Origin: an uncultured Alphaproteobacteria bacterium
GTDB lineage: Bacteria > Pseudomonadota > Alphaproteobacteria > Rs-D84 > CACZYB01
Assembly (NCBI GenBank): GCA_944392955.1
Contig: CALXYK010000002.1
Coordinates: 1-64,000, forward strand
DNA: 64,000 nt
Reading direction: 5' to 3'
Of this stretch, positions 1-8,801 are shown piece by piece. Position numbers and translations under genes: made by a program. The notes under the pieces are model-generated. The model had not been told where the DNA came from. It saw only the letters and a list, made by a program, of their open reading frames with translations, and searched no databases. Every line of letters starts with the position of its first letter. Positions within the stretch are counted from its first letter, which is position 1.

Positions 1-207
1 AGTGCTATTTATTTCAAACCAGATGAAACCTATGTGTATGTTTTAGATAATACAAAAGCATTAAAAAGAAATGTAGAAATAGGACAAACTATTGATAATA
101 ATTTTGTGATTTTAAATGGATTACAAAAAGATGATATAGTTGTATTGGATACATTATCTGAACTGGATTTAACTAAAAACATTTATCCAAAAGAACAGGA
201 GGAATAA
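1..207 (+). CDS. RND efflux periplasmic adaptor, C-terminal fragment (partial)
   Basis: An open frame runs in from the left edge and stops with TAA at 205-207; only the last 68 residues are visible. It ends in a short acidic tail and is followed one base later by the AcrB-like pump start. The visible residues, including a segment like GLQKDDIVV, fit the membrane-proximal beta domain at the end of HlyD/AcrA-type adaptor proteins. In this family the adaptor bridges the inner-membrane pump and the outer-membrane channel, and the adaptor-pump-channel gene order here supports the call. The ribosome-binding site of the pump (AGGAGGA) lies inside this reading frame, so translation of the two is probably coupled. 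Confidence 0.75.
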   Translation, partial: SAIYFKPDETYVYVLDNTKALKRNVEIGQTIDNNFVILNGLQKDDIVVLDTLSELDLTKNIYPKEQEE

Positions 208-208
208 A

Positions 209-3200
209 ATGAATTTTTCTTCCTTCTTTATAAAACGACCTAGATTTGCAATAGTAATTGCCTTAGTTATGGTTTTGTTTGGTTTAATGTCTATTATTGT
301 TTTACCTGTTTCTGAATATCCACAAATTACACCACCTCAAATTTTAGTGAAGGCAGTTTATCCAGGTGCAAATGCGACTACTATTATGAATACAGTGGCG
401 GTGCCTATTGAAAATGCAGTTAATGGTGTTGATGGAATGCTTTATATGTCATCTACTTCTGATGATAATGGAACTTATCAACTTACTATTACATTTAATA
501 TTGGAACAGATCCTGATATCGCACAGGTAAAGGTAGAAAATATGCTGCAACAAGTTAATTCTATATTACCAGAAGTTGTTATGAAAGAAGGTCTTACCAT
601 CAAAACGCAATCATCTAATATTTTAGGTATGATAGTGCTTAGATCGCCGAATAATACTTATGATAATTTGTATTTAAGTAATTTTGCATATACAAATGTT
701 CAAAATCCTTTGGGTAGGGTTAGCGGGGTTAGTGATGTTAATATTTATGGACCTCAATATAGTATTCGTGTTTGGATGAATCCTTTGAAAATGGCATCGT
801 TGGGGTTAACGGCTCAGGATATTATTTCTGCTATTTCAAATCAAAATATTCAGGCAGGTGTAGGTAGTATTGGAAGTTCGCCTAGTTCAAAAGATACAAA
901 TTTAGTTTTATCTTTGATGGCACAAGGACAATTAAACACAATTCCAGAATTTGAAAATATTATAGTTGCTACTGGTGCAGGTGGTGCAATAGTTCGCTTA
1001 AAAGATGTTGCAAGGGTGGCAATAGGAGCAAACTCCTATAATATAGATGCTGACTTTAATAATTCGCCGGCTGTTGTTATAGGGCTTAGTCAGGCTCCAA
1101 ACACAAATAGTTTGCAAATAATGAAAAATTTAGAACAGGAAATGGAAAACTTAAAACGTTCTTTTCCAAAAGATATGGAATTTGAAGTTGTTTATGATTC
1201 TACGAAATATGTTAGGGCATCTATTCAAAGTATTATTTCTACATTATTTTTGACTTTTGTTTTAGTGGTTTTAGTGGTTTATGTATTTTTACAAAATCCG
1301 TGGTCTACTTTGATACCTACTATTACCATACCGGTTTCATTGATTGCGACCTTTGCTGTCATTTATTTATTGGGATTTAATATAAATATACTTACTTTGT
1401 TTGCGATGATTTTAGCGATAGGTTTGGTGGTTGATGATGCAATTGTTGTTGTTGAGCGAGTTGAATACCTGATGAAATATGAAAATTTGGATTCGGTTGC
1501 GGCTTCGGAAAAGGCAATGGAACAAATAAGCGGTGCGGTTGTTGCTACTACATTAGTTTTGTTATCAATTTTTATCCCTGTTGGCTTAATGGTAGGATTA
1601 ACAGGTGAAATTTATAAACAATTTGCAGTTACTATTGCAACAGCAGTTAGTTTTTCTTCGGTTAATGCATTGACTTTGAGTCCTGCTTTGTGTGCGATTT
1701 TCCTTAAAAAATCAGTAAAAGAAAAACCTAAATTTTTTGTATGGTTTGATAATATTTTGGATTATACCAAAAAGATTTATTTAAAAGTTGTTTCTTTTTT
1801 CTGTGTTAGATTAAAAACTTCGTTTTTATTGATTGTGGGAGTAATTACCTTTATTGTATATTTATTTAGTATTACACCAACTTCATTTATTCCACAGGAA
1901 GATCAGGGGATTATTTTTGCCAATGTTAAATTGCCAGATAATGCAAGTTTAAATCAGACTAAACGACTTTTGTCAGATATGGCAAATAAAGTATTAGCAC
2001 AGAAAGGTGTTGATTACTTTATTTCTATTTCAGGAACCAGTTTGATGGGCGGAGGTGGTGAAAATATTGGTATGGGTGTGATAGGACTTACGGATTGGAG
2101 TAAAAGAATCTCTGCTGACTTATCACAAACTGCAATACAAAATAGCCTTAGAAAGTTATATCAAGGAGATATGTCTGCAACAATAGATTTTTATTCGTTG
2201 CCTTCTATTCCTGGTGTAGGAAATTCAAGTGGTTTAAGTTTCCAACTTAATGCATTTAATCAAAATTTGACTTCGGACGAGTTATATAAAACATTAGAAA
2301 AGTTGTTGCTTGATTTGAATAGATCTAAATATTTTGAGTTTGCATTTTCGGGATTTACTGCGGGAACTCCTCATATATTTTTGGATATAGATAGAACTAA
2401 ATTGGAAAGTTTGAATGTTCCAGTATCAACGTTGTTTAATGTTTTACAGGCTACTTTGGGTTCGGCTTATGTAAACAATATTACTTCGTTAGGACAAATA
2501 AACAAGGTGATTGTGCAGTCAGATTTCCCATATAGAAAGGATTTTGAGGATATAGAAAATACTTATATCAAATCATTAACAAATAAACTTATACAGGTAA
2601 AGGAAGTGGCTAAACTTTCTACTGTATTAGTGCCTAAAATATTTTATAGGTTCAATCAATATTTAAGTGCATCTGTTACTGCATCAACAAAGGAAAATGT
2701 AAGTACAGGTCAGGCAATTAGTGTTGTTGAAAATATGGTTAAAGATTTAGGTAAAGATTATTCTTTGTCATGGACGGGGTTAAGTTTACAGGAAGTTGAA
2801 ACATCAGGACTTATCCTTATTTTAATAGGTTTAGCATTTATATTTGGATATTTATTTTTGGTTGCATTGTATGAAAGTTGGCTTGTCGCATTATCGGTTA
2901 TGTTTTCAAATATATTTGCAATTATGGGAGCATTATTAGGTATGTTATTTATGTCCTTGCCATTATCTATTTATGCTCAGTTAGGAATAGTTCTTTTGAT
3001 AGGATTGGCAAGTAAAAATGCGATTTTGATTGTAGAGTTTACTTTGAATTATAGAAAACAAGGAGAAAGTATTGTAAAGGCTTCTGTTGACGGAGCAGGG
3101 GAAAGATATAGGGCTGTTTTAATGACTGCGTTTACATTTATTTTAGGTGTGATTCCTATGGTATTTGCTTCGGGAGCGGGGGCTGCATCTCAAGTTTCTA

Positions 3201-3349
3201 TGGGGACAAGTGTATTTTTCGGAATGGTATTCGCAACATTTATAGGTATTATTTTTATCCCAGTATTGTTTGCTATGTTTGATACTATTATTGAAAAATT
3301 TTCCCTAATTAAAAAGAAAAATAACTTTAAAAATGAAACTGCAAAGTAG
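209..3349 (+). CDS. RND multidrug efflux pump, AcrB/HAE1 family
   Basis: The 1046-residue product is the usual length for AcrB-type inner-membrane drug/proton antiporters. It opens with FFIKRPRFA followed by TM1, has two large periplasmic loops, and shows the proton-relay residues: Asp409-Asp410 in TM4 (GLVVDDAIVVVERVE) and Lys936 in TM10 (GLASKNAILIVEF). The start ATG sits directly behind AGGAGGA in the end of the adaptor gene. Together with the upstream adaptor and downstream outer-membrane factor it forms a complete tripartite efflux operon. The substrate cannot be read from the sequence. The family assignment is secure; the specific name (acrB, mexB and so on) is not. Confidence 0.95.
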   Translation: MNFSSFFIKRPRFAIVIALVMVLFGLMSIIVLPVSEYPQITPPQILVKAVYPGANATTIMNTVAVPIENAVNGVDGMLYMSSTSDDNGTYQLTITFNIGTDPDIAQVKVENMLQQVNSILPEVVMKEGLTIKTQSSNILGMIVLRSPNNTYDNLYLSNFAYTNVQNPLGRVSGVSDVNIYGPQYSIRVWMNPLKMASLGLTAQDIISAISNQNIQAGVGSIGSSPSSKDTNLVLSLMAQGQLNTIPEFENIIVATGAGGAIVRLKDVARVAIGANSYNIDADFNNSPAVVIGLSQAPNTNSLQIMKNLEQEMENLKRSFPKDMEFEVVYDSTKYVRASIQSIISTLFLTFVLVVLVVYVFLQNPWSTLIPTITIPVSLIATFAVIYLLGFNINILTLFAMILAIGLVVDDAIVVVERVEYLMKYENLDSVAASEKAMEQISGAVVATTLVLLSIFIPVGLMVGLTGEIYKQFAVTIATAVSFSSVNALTLSPALCAIFLKKSVKEKPKFFVWFDNILDYTKKIYLKVVSFFCVRLKTSFLLIVGVITFIVYLFSITPTSFIPQEDQGIIFANVKLPDNASLNQTKRLLSDMANKVLAQKGVDYFISISGTSLMGGGGENIGMGVIGLTDWSKRISADLSQTAIQNSLRKLYQGDMSATIDFYSLPSIPGVGNSSGLSFQLNAFNQNLTSDELYKTLEKLLLDLNRSKYFEFAFSGFTAGTPHIFLDIDRTKLESLNVPVSTLFNVLQATLGSAYVNNITSLGQINKVIVQSDFPYRKDFEDIENTYIKSLTNKLIQVKEVAKLSTVLVPKIFYRFNQYLSASVTASTKENVSTGQAISVVENMVKDLGKDYSLSWTGLSLQEVETSGLILILIGLAFIFGYLFLVALYESWLVALSVMFSNIFAIMGALLGMLFMSLPLSIYAQLGIVLLIGLASKNAILIVEFTLNYRKQGESIVKASVDGAGERYRAVLMTAFTFILGVIPMVFASGAGAASQVSMGTSVFFGMVFATFIGIIFIPVLFAMFDTIIEKFSLIKKKNNFKNETAK

Positions 3350-3358
3350 GGTTGAAAA

Positions 3359-4789
3359 ATGAAAAAAAATCTTATAATTTTTGTGCTTTTATCTGCCTGT
3401 GCTGTTGGTCCGGATTATGTAGAGCCAGACTTTTTTGATGAAGCAGAAATTCAAAATTCAGTAGGTTTAAATAATGTTGAGGAAGTCTCTGAAAAAGATG
3501 TATTTTCGCCTTATGAATTTAATGATGTAGATTTGAATTCTTTGATGGATAAGGTGCAAGAAGATAGTCCATCTATTCAAGTTGCAATCTTAAAACTTAA
3601 ACAGGCCAGAGATGCCTTAAAAATTACTTCTAAAAATTCATTTCCTATGTTTGATGTAAATGATAAGTATAACTTTGTAAATGAAAGTGATAATATGGGA
3701 ATGCTACTTGACTCTGATTATTATCAAGCAGGACTTGATATGTCATGGGAAATAGATATTTTTGGTGGTAATAGAAGGAAAAACGAAGTTTCAAAAGCAA
3801 AGTTTATGTCAATGCTATACAATCTTAAAAATGTAAATGTTTCCTTGGTTTCTGAGGTAGCGATGACTTATATCAATTTCAGAAATGCTCAACAACAACT
3901 TAAAAATGCTATGGAAAATTTACAGATACAAGAAGAAGGGTATAGTATAATATTAGATCAATATAATGTAGATTTAACCGATGAAATTACTTTATCACAA
4001 TCTAAATATTTAGTAGAAACTACTAAAATGCAAATACCGGAATTGGAACATCAAGTTGATAGATATTTAAGTACTTTGTCTGTTTTATTGGGCGAGTTGC
4101 CAGGTAGTTTAAATGAACTTTTACTTGCTGATGATGAAAATAATTTAATTCAAAAACCTTTTGAATATGATTTGAATAAATTGTATAACTTGCCTATTTC
4201 TATTATAAGAAACAGGCCAGATATAAAAATGATAGAGCAAGAACTTATTGCTCAGAATGCTGAAATTGGTGTGGCAATTAGTCAATTATACCCTTCGTTT
4301 TCACTATCTGGATTTTTAGGCTTTGAATCAACTGAATGGCATAATTTATTTGATAAGCATAGTTTTACAAACTCTTTGATTCCAGGTTTTACATTTCCTT
4401 TGTTTAATTGGGGACAACTTAGAAATAATATAAATATACAAAAATATTTAAAAGAAGAAACTTTGGTTAATTATAAATCAAGTATTTTAAAGGCTGTTGC
4501 AGAAGTCAGAGATGCAATTATTGCAATAGAAAAAGAGTATCAGATAAATAAATCTGCAACAAAAGCTTATAATAATATGGCCTTAGTATCCGAACTTAAT
4601 TGGAAAAAATATAGGCTAGGTTTAATTAGTTATAACAATGTGTTAGATTCCGAACAAAGAAGGTTAAGCGCTCAGACTGATATGGTTAACTCTAATGCTA
4701 ATTTATATAAATATTTGATTACTTTTTATAAATCTATTGGTGGACGACCTACAAAAATAGAGCATACAACTGAAAAAGGAGAAAATTAA
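3359..4789 (+). CDS. Outer-membrane efflux lipoprotein, TolC/NodT family
   Basis: This 476-residue protein begins with a short lipoprotein signal ending in LLSAC, so Cys14 should be lipidated, followed by the AVGPDYVEP segment typical of NodT/OprM-type channels. The body has the two-fold repeated coiled-coil layout of the TolC family, with the conserved RNRPDI near residue 286 and PSFSLSGFLG near residue 312. It should form the outer-membrane exit duct for the pump encoded nine bases upstream. A short Glu/Lys/Gly tail ends the protein two bases before the next gene, so the operon is probably adaptor-pump-channel plus the EamA transporter. Confidence 0.93.
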   Translation: MKKNLIIFVLLSACAVGPDYVEPDFFDEAEIQNSVGLNNVEEVSEKDVFSPYEFNDVDLNSLMDKVQEDSPSIQVAILKLKQARDALKITSKNSFPMFDVNDKYNFVNESDNMGMLLDSDYYQAGLDMSWEIDIFGGNRRKNEVSKAKFMSMLYNLKNVNVSLVSEVAMTYINFRNAQQQLKNAMENLQIQEEGYSIILDQYNVDLTDEITLSQSKYLVETTKMQIPELEHQVDRYLSTLSVLLGELPGSLNELLLADDENNLIQKPFEYDLNKLYNLPISIIRNRPDIKMIEQELIAQNAEIGVAISQLYPSFSLSGFLGFESTEWHNLFDKHSFTNSLIPGFTFPLFNWGQLRNNINIQKYLKEETLVNYKSSILKAVAEVRDAIIAIEKEYQINKSATKAYNNMALVSELNWKKYRLGLISYNNVLDSEQRRLSAQTDMVNSNANLYKYLITFYKSIGGRPTKIEHTTEKGEN

Positions 4790-4791
4790 AG

Positions 4792-5700
4792 GTGATTGCC
4801 GGTTATATATATGCTATTTTAGCAGTGTTTTTTTGGAGTTTTAATGTGATAGTAGCAAGATATTTTGCAGGGGTTTTTAGTCCATGGCAAATATCTTTTT
4901 ATAGGTGGTTTTTTGCATCTGTTATTTTAATACCTTTTACATTTAAAGAAATTATAGAAAAAAGAAGTATAATTTTCAAAAACTGGAAAATAATTTTAAG
5001 TTTATCCCTTACAGGTATTGTATTTATGAATACATTTTCCTATATGGCGGGAAAAACTATCTCGGCAGTTGAAATGTCTTTAATTTCTGTTACTGGACCT
5101 ATTTTTATAGTTATTTTATCAAGGATTTTTTTAGGGGTAAAAATAAGACCTCTTCAAGTGTTAGGAATATTGCTTTCTTTTTTAGGTGTGATAGTTATTA
5201 TTATGCACGGGAATATATTAAATCTTGTTAATTTTAAGTTGAAGCCAGGTGATTTTTGGATGTTAATGTTGGCTTTGTCATTTGGTGTTTATAGTGTTAT
5301 AATGACCAAAAGGCCAAAGGAAATTTCACAAATTTGTTTATTGGCAACTACTATTTACTTAGGAACTATTATTATTTTACCATTATTTTTAAATGATACT
5401 ATTACCTGGAATCCATTATGTAAAAAATGGGATTTGTTATCGGTTGGGACATTGGTATATATGGGAATCTTTAACTCAATACTTGCTTATTTATTTTGGA
5501 ATATTGCCTTGTCAAAAATAGGAAGTTTAAAGGCGAGTGTTATATATTATTTAACACCTATTTTTAGTTCAATAGAGGCCTTTTTTATTCTTCATGAAGA
5601 AATCTATAAAAACCAACTTTATGGTGGGCTTTTGGTTTTGTTGGGGATTTTTATAACTAATAAATATTCTGTTGTTAAAAATAGGAATACAGGTAATTAG
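4792..5700 (+). CDS. EamA/DMT-family membrane transporter
   Basis: The protein has 302 residues with about ten hydrophobic helices and the internal duplication of the drug/metabolite transporter superfamily: two EamA halves at roughly 1-140 and 150-292. The start is GTG two bases after the efflux lipoprotein stop, and the purine-rich GAAAAAGGAG just upstream supplies a ribosome-binding site. Members export metabolites, amino acids or drugs, but the substrate cannot be predicted. Close spacing suggests cotranscription with the efflux operon. Its TAG stop overlaps the TAA stop of the convergent gene within the four bases TTAG. Confidence 0.85.
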   Translation: MIAGYIYAILAVFFWSFNVIVARYFAGVFSPWQISFYRWFFASVILIPFTFKEIIEKRSIIFKNWKIILSLSLTGIVFMNTFSYMAGKTISAVEMSLISVTGPIFIVILSRIFLGVKIRPLQVLGILLSFLGVIVIIMHGNILNLVNFKLKPGDFWMLMLALSFGVYSVIMTKRPKEISQICLLATTIYLGTIIILPLFLNDTITWNPLCKKWDLLSVGTLVYMGIFNSILAYLFWNIALSKIGSLKASVIYYLTPIFSSIEAFFILHEEIYKNQLYGGLLVLLGIFITNKYSVVKNRNTGN

Positions 5701-6272
5701 TTATTTTGTTCTTTCCTTATTATATTTTTTACTTCATCTATACATTTTGTTAAATCGTCGTTTATTACTATATAATCAAATATATCCTTATTTTTGATTT
5801 CAATTTCTGCATTTTTTAACCTTGTTTCTATATCGGTTGGATCTGTTTCAGTATTACGGATTTTCATTCGTCGTTTTAACTCTTCCATAGATGGGGGCAT
5901 AATGAAAATACCTACTAATTTATGTCGTTGTGGGTTAAGACTTTGTTTTAGTTTTAAAAATCCCTGGATGTCAACTTGTAAAATTAAATCCCTTTCATTG
6001 AAACGATTTTCATAAATTGATTTTTTTTGGATACCTTTATATTCATTATGAACCAATGCCCATTCAAAAAAGTCATTTTTTGCAATCATATCCTCAAATT
6101 TTGCCTTTGTATAAAAATAGTAATCAATTCCGTCTGTTTCACCATTTCTGATAGGGCGAGATGTGGAGGTTATTATTTTACTTAAATTTAAAGACTTATC
6201 CAACAATAATTGTTTCATTATTGTGTCTTTTCCTGCATTTGTAGGTCCTGCAATGATAAAAATACGTTGCAT
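5697..6272 (-). CDS. gmk: Guanylate kinase
   Basis: This 191-residue protein matches guanylate kinase, which phosphorylates GMP to GDP in the cytoplasm. Visible family features are the N-terminal P-loop GPTNAGKD, the GMP-binding TSRPIRNGETDGIDYYF, the FFEWALVHNEY segment, the LQVDIQG strand, the lid IFIMPPSMEELKRRM, and a C-terminal VINDDL. The P-loop carries Asp where the Walker A consensus has Ser/Thr, a variant known from the related PhnN ribose-bisphosphokinases. The rest of the sequence fits Gmk better than PhnN. The gene converges on the EamA gene and diverges from rpmE. Confidence 0.88.
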   Translation of the reverse strand: MQRIFIIAGPTNAGKDTIMKQLLLDKSLNLSKIITSTSRPIRNGETDGIDYYFYTKAKFEDMIAKNDFFEWALVHNEYKGIQKKSIYENRFNERDLILQVDIQGFLKLKQSLNPQRHKLVGIFIMPPSMEELKRRMKIRNTETDPTDIETRLKNAEIEIKNKDIFDYIVINDDLTKCIDEVKNIIRKEQNN

Positions 6273-6296
6273 TATAAAAAATCCCTTATTTTTTAC

Positions 6297-6324
6297 TTGA
6301 AATAAATATTTTATATTGTATAAT
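6297..6324 (+). promoter_or_regulatory. Sigma70-type promoter for rpmE
   Basis: TTGAAA at 6297-6302 and TATAAT at 6319-6324 are separated by 16 bases and lie 37 bases upstream of the rpmE start. This is a close match to the housekeeping consensus, identified by eye. Confidence 0.7.
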
Positions 6325-6361
6325 ACCTTTCACTAAATGTCAAAAAAAAAGGAATTTTATT

Positions 6362-6589
6362 ATGAAAAAAGGTATTCATCCTAAGTATAATGAGTATGAT
6401 GTAATCCTTACAACTGGTGAAGTTGTAAAGATGCGTTCTACATTAGAAAGAAAAGAACCATTAAAACTTGATGTGGATCCAAATACACATCCTGCTTGGA
6501 CTGGTAAAAGAAGTTTAAATGATATTGGTGGTGGTGCAGCAGATAAATTTAAAAAGAGATTTGCTGGATTTACAACTAAAAAATCATAG
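6362..6589 (+). CDS. rpmE: Large-subunit ribosomal protein bL31
   Basis: The 75-residue protein begins MKKGIHPKYNEYDVILTTGE and contains the bL31 signature DVDPNTHPAWTG. It is a structural protein of the 50S subunit. There are no cysteines, so this is the zinc-independent form, and the length with the GGAADKFKKRF tail matches the long bL31 usual in Alphaproteobacteria. It appears monocistronic: its own promoter lies upstream and a strong hairpin terminator follows directly. Confidence 0.95.
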   Translation: MKKGIHPKYNEYDVILTTGEVVKMRSTLERKEPLKLDVDPNTHPAWTGKRSLNDIGGGAADKFKKRFAGFTTKKS

Positions 6590-6614
6590 GTTAGTTTGTT
6601 TTTTTGTTTAATAA

Positions 6615-6646
6615 AAAACCTCTCTGATGAGAGGTTTTATTTTTTT
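6615..6646 (+). terminator. Intrinsic terminator after rpmE
   Basis: A ten-base-pair stem (AAAACCTCTC / GAGAGGTTTT) with a TGAT loop spans 6615-6638 and is followed by ATTTTTTT. The A-run on the left could also let it work for the convergent minus-strand gene ending at 6664. Confidence 0.85.
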
Positions 6647-6663
6647 CTTATACCTGTTATAGA

Positions 6664-7104
6664 TTACATATTTTTTTCGTTTAAAATTTGATTTATTATT
6701 TTACCCTTATTATTGCTATAAGAAAGAAAGGAATCTTTTATGATTTGTTTATTTGTATCAAAGTATATTATTTGTCCGTTGATACTTTCTAAAATAACTT
6801 TCTGATTTACTTTATTTATTATTTTTATTCCATTGTTATTTTTTTGAATTTCCATATTTGATTTTTGATTGGTAACAAGTTCTCTAAAAACTCTTGTGAA
6901 ATCATCGTCAACATTTGCAATGTTTTTTAGTGAGAAGTCTTTGGTATTAAATATAAAGTAGTTTAGTAATACTTCGTTTATTGGATTTAAAACATATTTA
7001 AATTCTTGGAAAGTTGATTTATAATTTTGTTTAGATATATCTATAATACAAGTTGTAAAGAAAGCATATCCGTTTATTGTATATAATGGTTTTGGTCTTT
7101 TCAT
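6664..7104 (-). CDS. Unknown protein, short member of the local KPLYT family
   Basis: The 146-residue product is not a recognised family, but it resembles the middle of the two tandem proteins at 14655 and 15637. Shared segments include KPLYT at the N terminus, then (E)VLLxYFxFxTKxF, DDxFxRVFxELV, and a later LExxxGQIxYxD. It lacks their C-terminal leucine-rich-repeat-like part. I place the start at the ATG at 7104 because AGAGGATATT lies correctly before it; the longer frame from 7140 begins upstream of that site. No signal peptide or membrane segment is seen. Function is unknown. Confidence 0.7.
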   Translation of the reverse strand: MKRPKPLYTINGYAFFTTCIIDISKQNYKSTFQEFKYVLNPINEVLLNYFIFNTKDFSLKNIANVDDDFTRVFRELVTNQKSNMEIQKNNNGIKIINKVNQKVILESINGQIIYFDTNKQIIKDSFLSYSNNKGKIINQILNEKNM

Positions 7105-7128
7105 AGTAATATCCTCTTTTTTATATAA

Positions 7129-7156
7129 AACATAATCCAAATTTTAATTTTGTCAA
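7129..7156 (-). promoter_or_regulatory. Promoter for the KPLYT-family gene
   Basis: Read on the minus strand, TTGACA (7156-7151) and TATGTT (7134-7129) are 16 bases apart, 24 bases upstream of the chosen start. The TTGACA plus 16-base spacing is like that of the related genes at 14655 and 15637. Confidence 0.65.
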
Positions 7157-7291
7157 TAAAAATATTGTTTGTTAATGTAGCAGGTAGTTTTGTTATAAAT
7201 ACTTAGAGTGCTATTTTATTGAATTTATAAGTTGCTAATCATATTTTATAAGCGAATCTTTTAAAAATTTAAAATACATGAAACTGATAGA

Positions 7292-7366
7292 TGGTGCTAC
7301 TGGTGAGAATCGGACTCACGACCTCACCCTTACCAAGGGTGCGCTCTACCACTGAGCCACAGTAGC
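7292..7366 (-). tRNA. tRNA-Thr (anticodon GGT)
   Basis: The minus strand folds into a complete cloverleaf: acceptor stem GCTACTG / CAGTAGC, D-arm around GGCTCAGTGGTAGAGC, anticodon stem CACCC / GGGTG enclosing TTGGTAA, T-arm GAGTCCGATTCTC, discriminator A and an encoded CCA. The anticodon GGT reads threonine ACC/ACU codons. It is a single tRNA between two minus-strand unknown genes. Confidence 0.95.
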
Positions 7367-7426
7367 ACAAAAAAGACTTCTAAAAGATACTTATAAATTT
7401 ACAAAAAGTCAAGAATATTAAATCTC

Positions 7427-8365
7427 TTATAATTGTTTTGTTAACTCGTTTTTAATCATAGTGTTTATATTTGTATTCCTGTATTGTAAATTTGCCTTTT
7501 CTTTTAGTAATGGCAAAACTGACTTATGTACACATAATGTTGTGTTTGTATTTGATTTTTTAAATTCTATAAGATTTTTAAATTCTGTATTTTCCTTTAA
7601 TTTATCAAGAATTTTCGCAAATTTAACACTGCCACCTACAAAAATAGTGTCTAAATCAATAGATGAAAGCCAATCAGGAGTTTTTACAGATATATTTGCC
7701 GTATATTTTAATGCTTCGGTTTTTTGTAATAAAGGAAGTTTTGAAACATGTATGCAAAGGCTGTTTTGGGCTGTTGCTTGCATAAGTTTTATATATCCTT
7801 TGAACATAGGATGTTTTTGAAGTCTGTTTAAAGTGATTTTAAATGTTTTATATGTTCCAACAAATAAATTTGATAAATCGTTTGGAGAAAGCCATTCTTT
7901 TGTTTTTTTAGGTAGGTTGCGAATATATGATAAATTGCCTTGTTTTTGTAATAATGATAAGGCTGTTTTATGAATACAAAGGGCTTTTTGGGTGCCAACT
8001 TGTAATTGTTTTATTGAACCTTTGAAAAGTTGATGGTTTTGTAATTCTATTAACAGATTCCTAAACTTTCTAGGGGTGCCTATGAATACATTTTTAAGTT
8101 CGTTTGGCGATAACCAATCCTGACTTTTTTGAGGGAGGGTGGTTTTATATTCCAAATTTTCAGTTTGCATTAGTAAAGGTAATTCAGATTTATTTATGCA
8201 TAAGGCTATTCTTTTCCCAGATTTTAATCTTTTAATATTTCCTTTGAATATTGGATTAAATTCGTTTCTTTTTAATATATTTATAAATTTTTGATTTTCA
8301 CCAGTTAAAATTTTTGTTAAGTCTAAGGCTGATAGCCAATTTTCATCTTTTATTAAATTCATCAT
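7427..8365 (-). CDS. Unknown protein of four exact-length 74-residue repeats
   Basis: The 312-residue protein is almost entirely a tandem array starting at Trp10. Each unit follows the pattern WLSxxDL, then FxG, KFxxxL, FKGxIK, LCIHKxxLPLLQ, and LxY. The first three units are each 74 residues with no insertions; the fourth has a divergent, slightly longer end. No signal peptide or membrane helix is present, so it is probably cytoplasmic. The pattern of short amphipathic helices plus a strand could suit a nucleic-acid- or protein-binding module, but I do not recognise it. The start ATG-ATG at 8365 is preceded by AAAGGA. The neighbours, tRNA-Thr and rpmF, give no functional clue. Confidence 0.75.
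   Translation of the reverse strand: MMNLIKDENWLSALDLTKILTGENQKFINILKRNEFNPIFKGNIKRLKSGKRIALCINKSELPLLMQTENLEYKTTLPQKSQDWLSPNELKNVFIGTPRKFRNLLIELQNHQLFKGSIKQLQVGTQKALCIHKTALSLLQKQGNLSYIRNLPKKTKEWLSPNDLSNLFVGTYKTFKITLNRLQKHPMFKGYIKLMQATAQNSLCIHVSKLPLLQKTEALKYTANISVKTPDWLSSIDLDTIFVGGSVKFAKILDKLKENTEFKNLIEFKKSNTNTTLCVHKSVLPLLKEKANLQYRNTNINTMIKNELTKQL
7430..8338 (-). repeat. Four tandem 222-bp coding repeats
   Basis: The units lie at 8338-8117, 8116-7895, 7894-7673 and 7672-7430. The first three keep an exact 222-base period, encoding 74 residues each. The nucleotide sequences are clearly diverged while the protein pattern is kept, so this is an old duplication under selection rather than an unstable satellite. 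Confidence 0.85.
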
Positions 8366-8600
8366 AATCCTTTAATCTTATTAAATGTTGGAATTTGTAA
8401 AATAAATTAAAAACTAAGTCAAGGGTTTTATTTAAAATAATATTTAAAAAAACTTGAATATTTTTATTTTTTTTTATAGTATTTGCAAAAATATTAAAAT
8501 ATATCTTGCAAAATTGTTTAATTTGTTATTAAATATAGGCAATTAACTGATTGTTTTAATTAAAATTTTTAAATTAACTTTAAAGAAAGAGAGTGTTAAA
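8366..8600. other. Divergent intergenic region upstream of rpmF
   Basis: This 235-base stretch is extremely AT-rich and separates the leftward repeat-protein gene from the rightward rpmF. It must hold promoters for both. TTGCAA near 8512 with AT-rich hexamers downstream is a possible rpmF promoter, but no convincing pair stands out. I see no additional gene. Confidence 0.4.
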
Positions 8601-8783
8601 ATGGCTGTTCCAAAAAAGAAAACTTCACAATCAAGAAGAAATATGAGAAGGGCTCATGATGCTTTGAACCCTGTTGCTGTATCTACTTGTAAAGTATGTG
8701 GTGAAGTTGTAAAACCTCATAATGTATGTAAAGCATGTGGTTCCTATAACGGAAAAAAAGTAGTTGCTGATGTAGCAAAATAA
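8601..8783 (+). CDS. rpmF: Large-subunit ribosomal protein bL32
   Basis: The 60-residue product starts [20 protein letters not shown], the conserved bL32 N terminus. It has two CxxC pairs (CKVCG and CKACG) that can bind zinc. AAGAAAGAGAG before the ATG is the ribosome-binding site. Its position immediately upstream of plsX is conserved widely in proteobacteria and links ribosome and membrane-lipid synthesis. Confidence 0.96.
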   Translation: MAVPKKKTSQSRRNMRRAHDALNPVAVSTCKVCGEVVKPHNVCKACGSYNGKKVVADVAK

Positions 8784-8801
8784 ATTTAGGAGAATTTTAT
8801 T

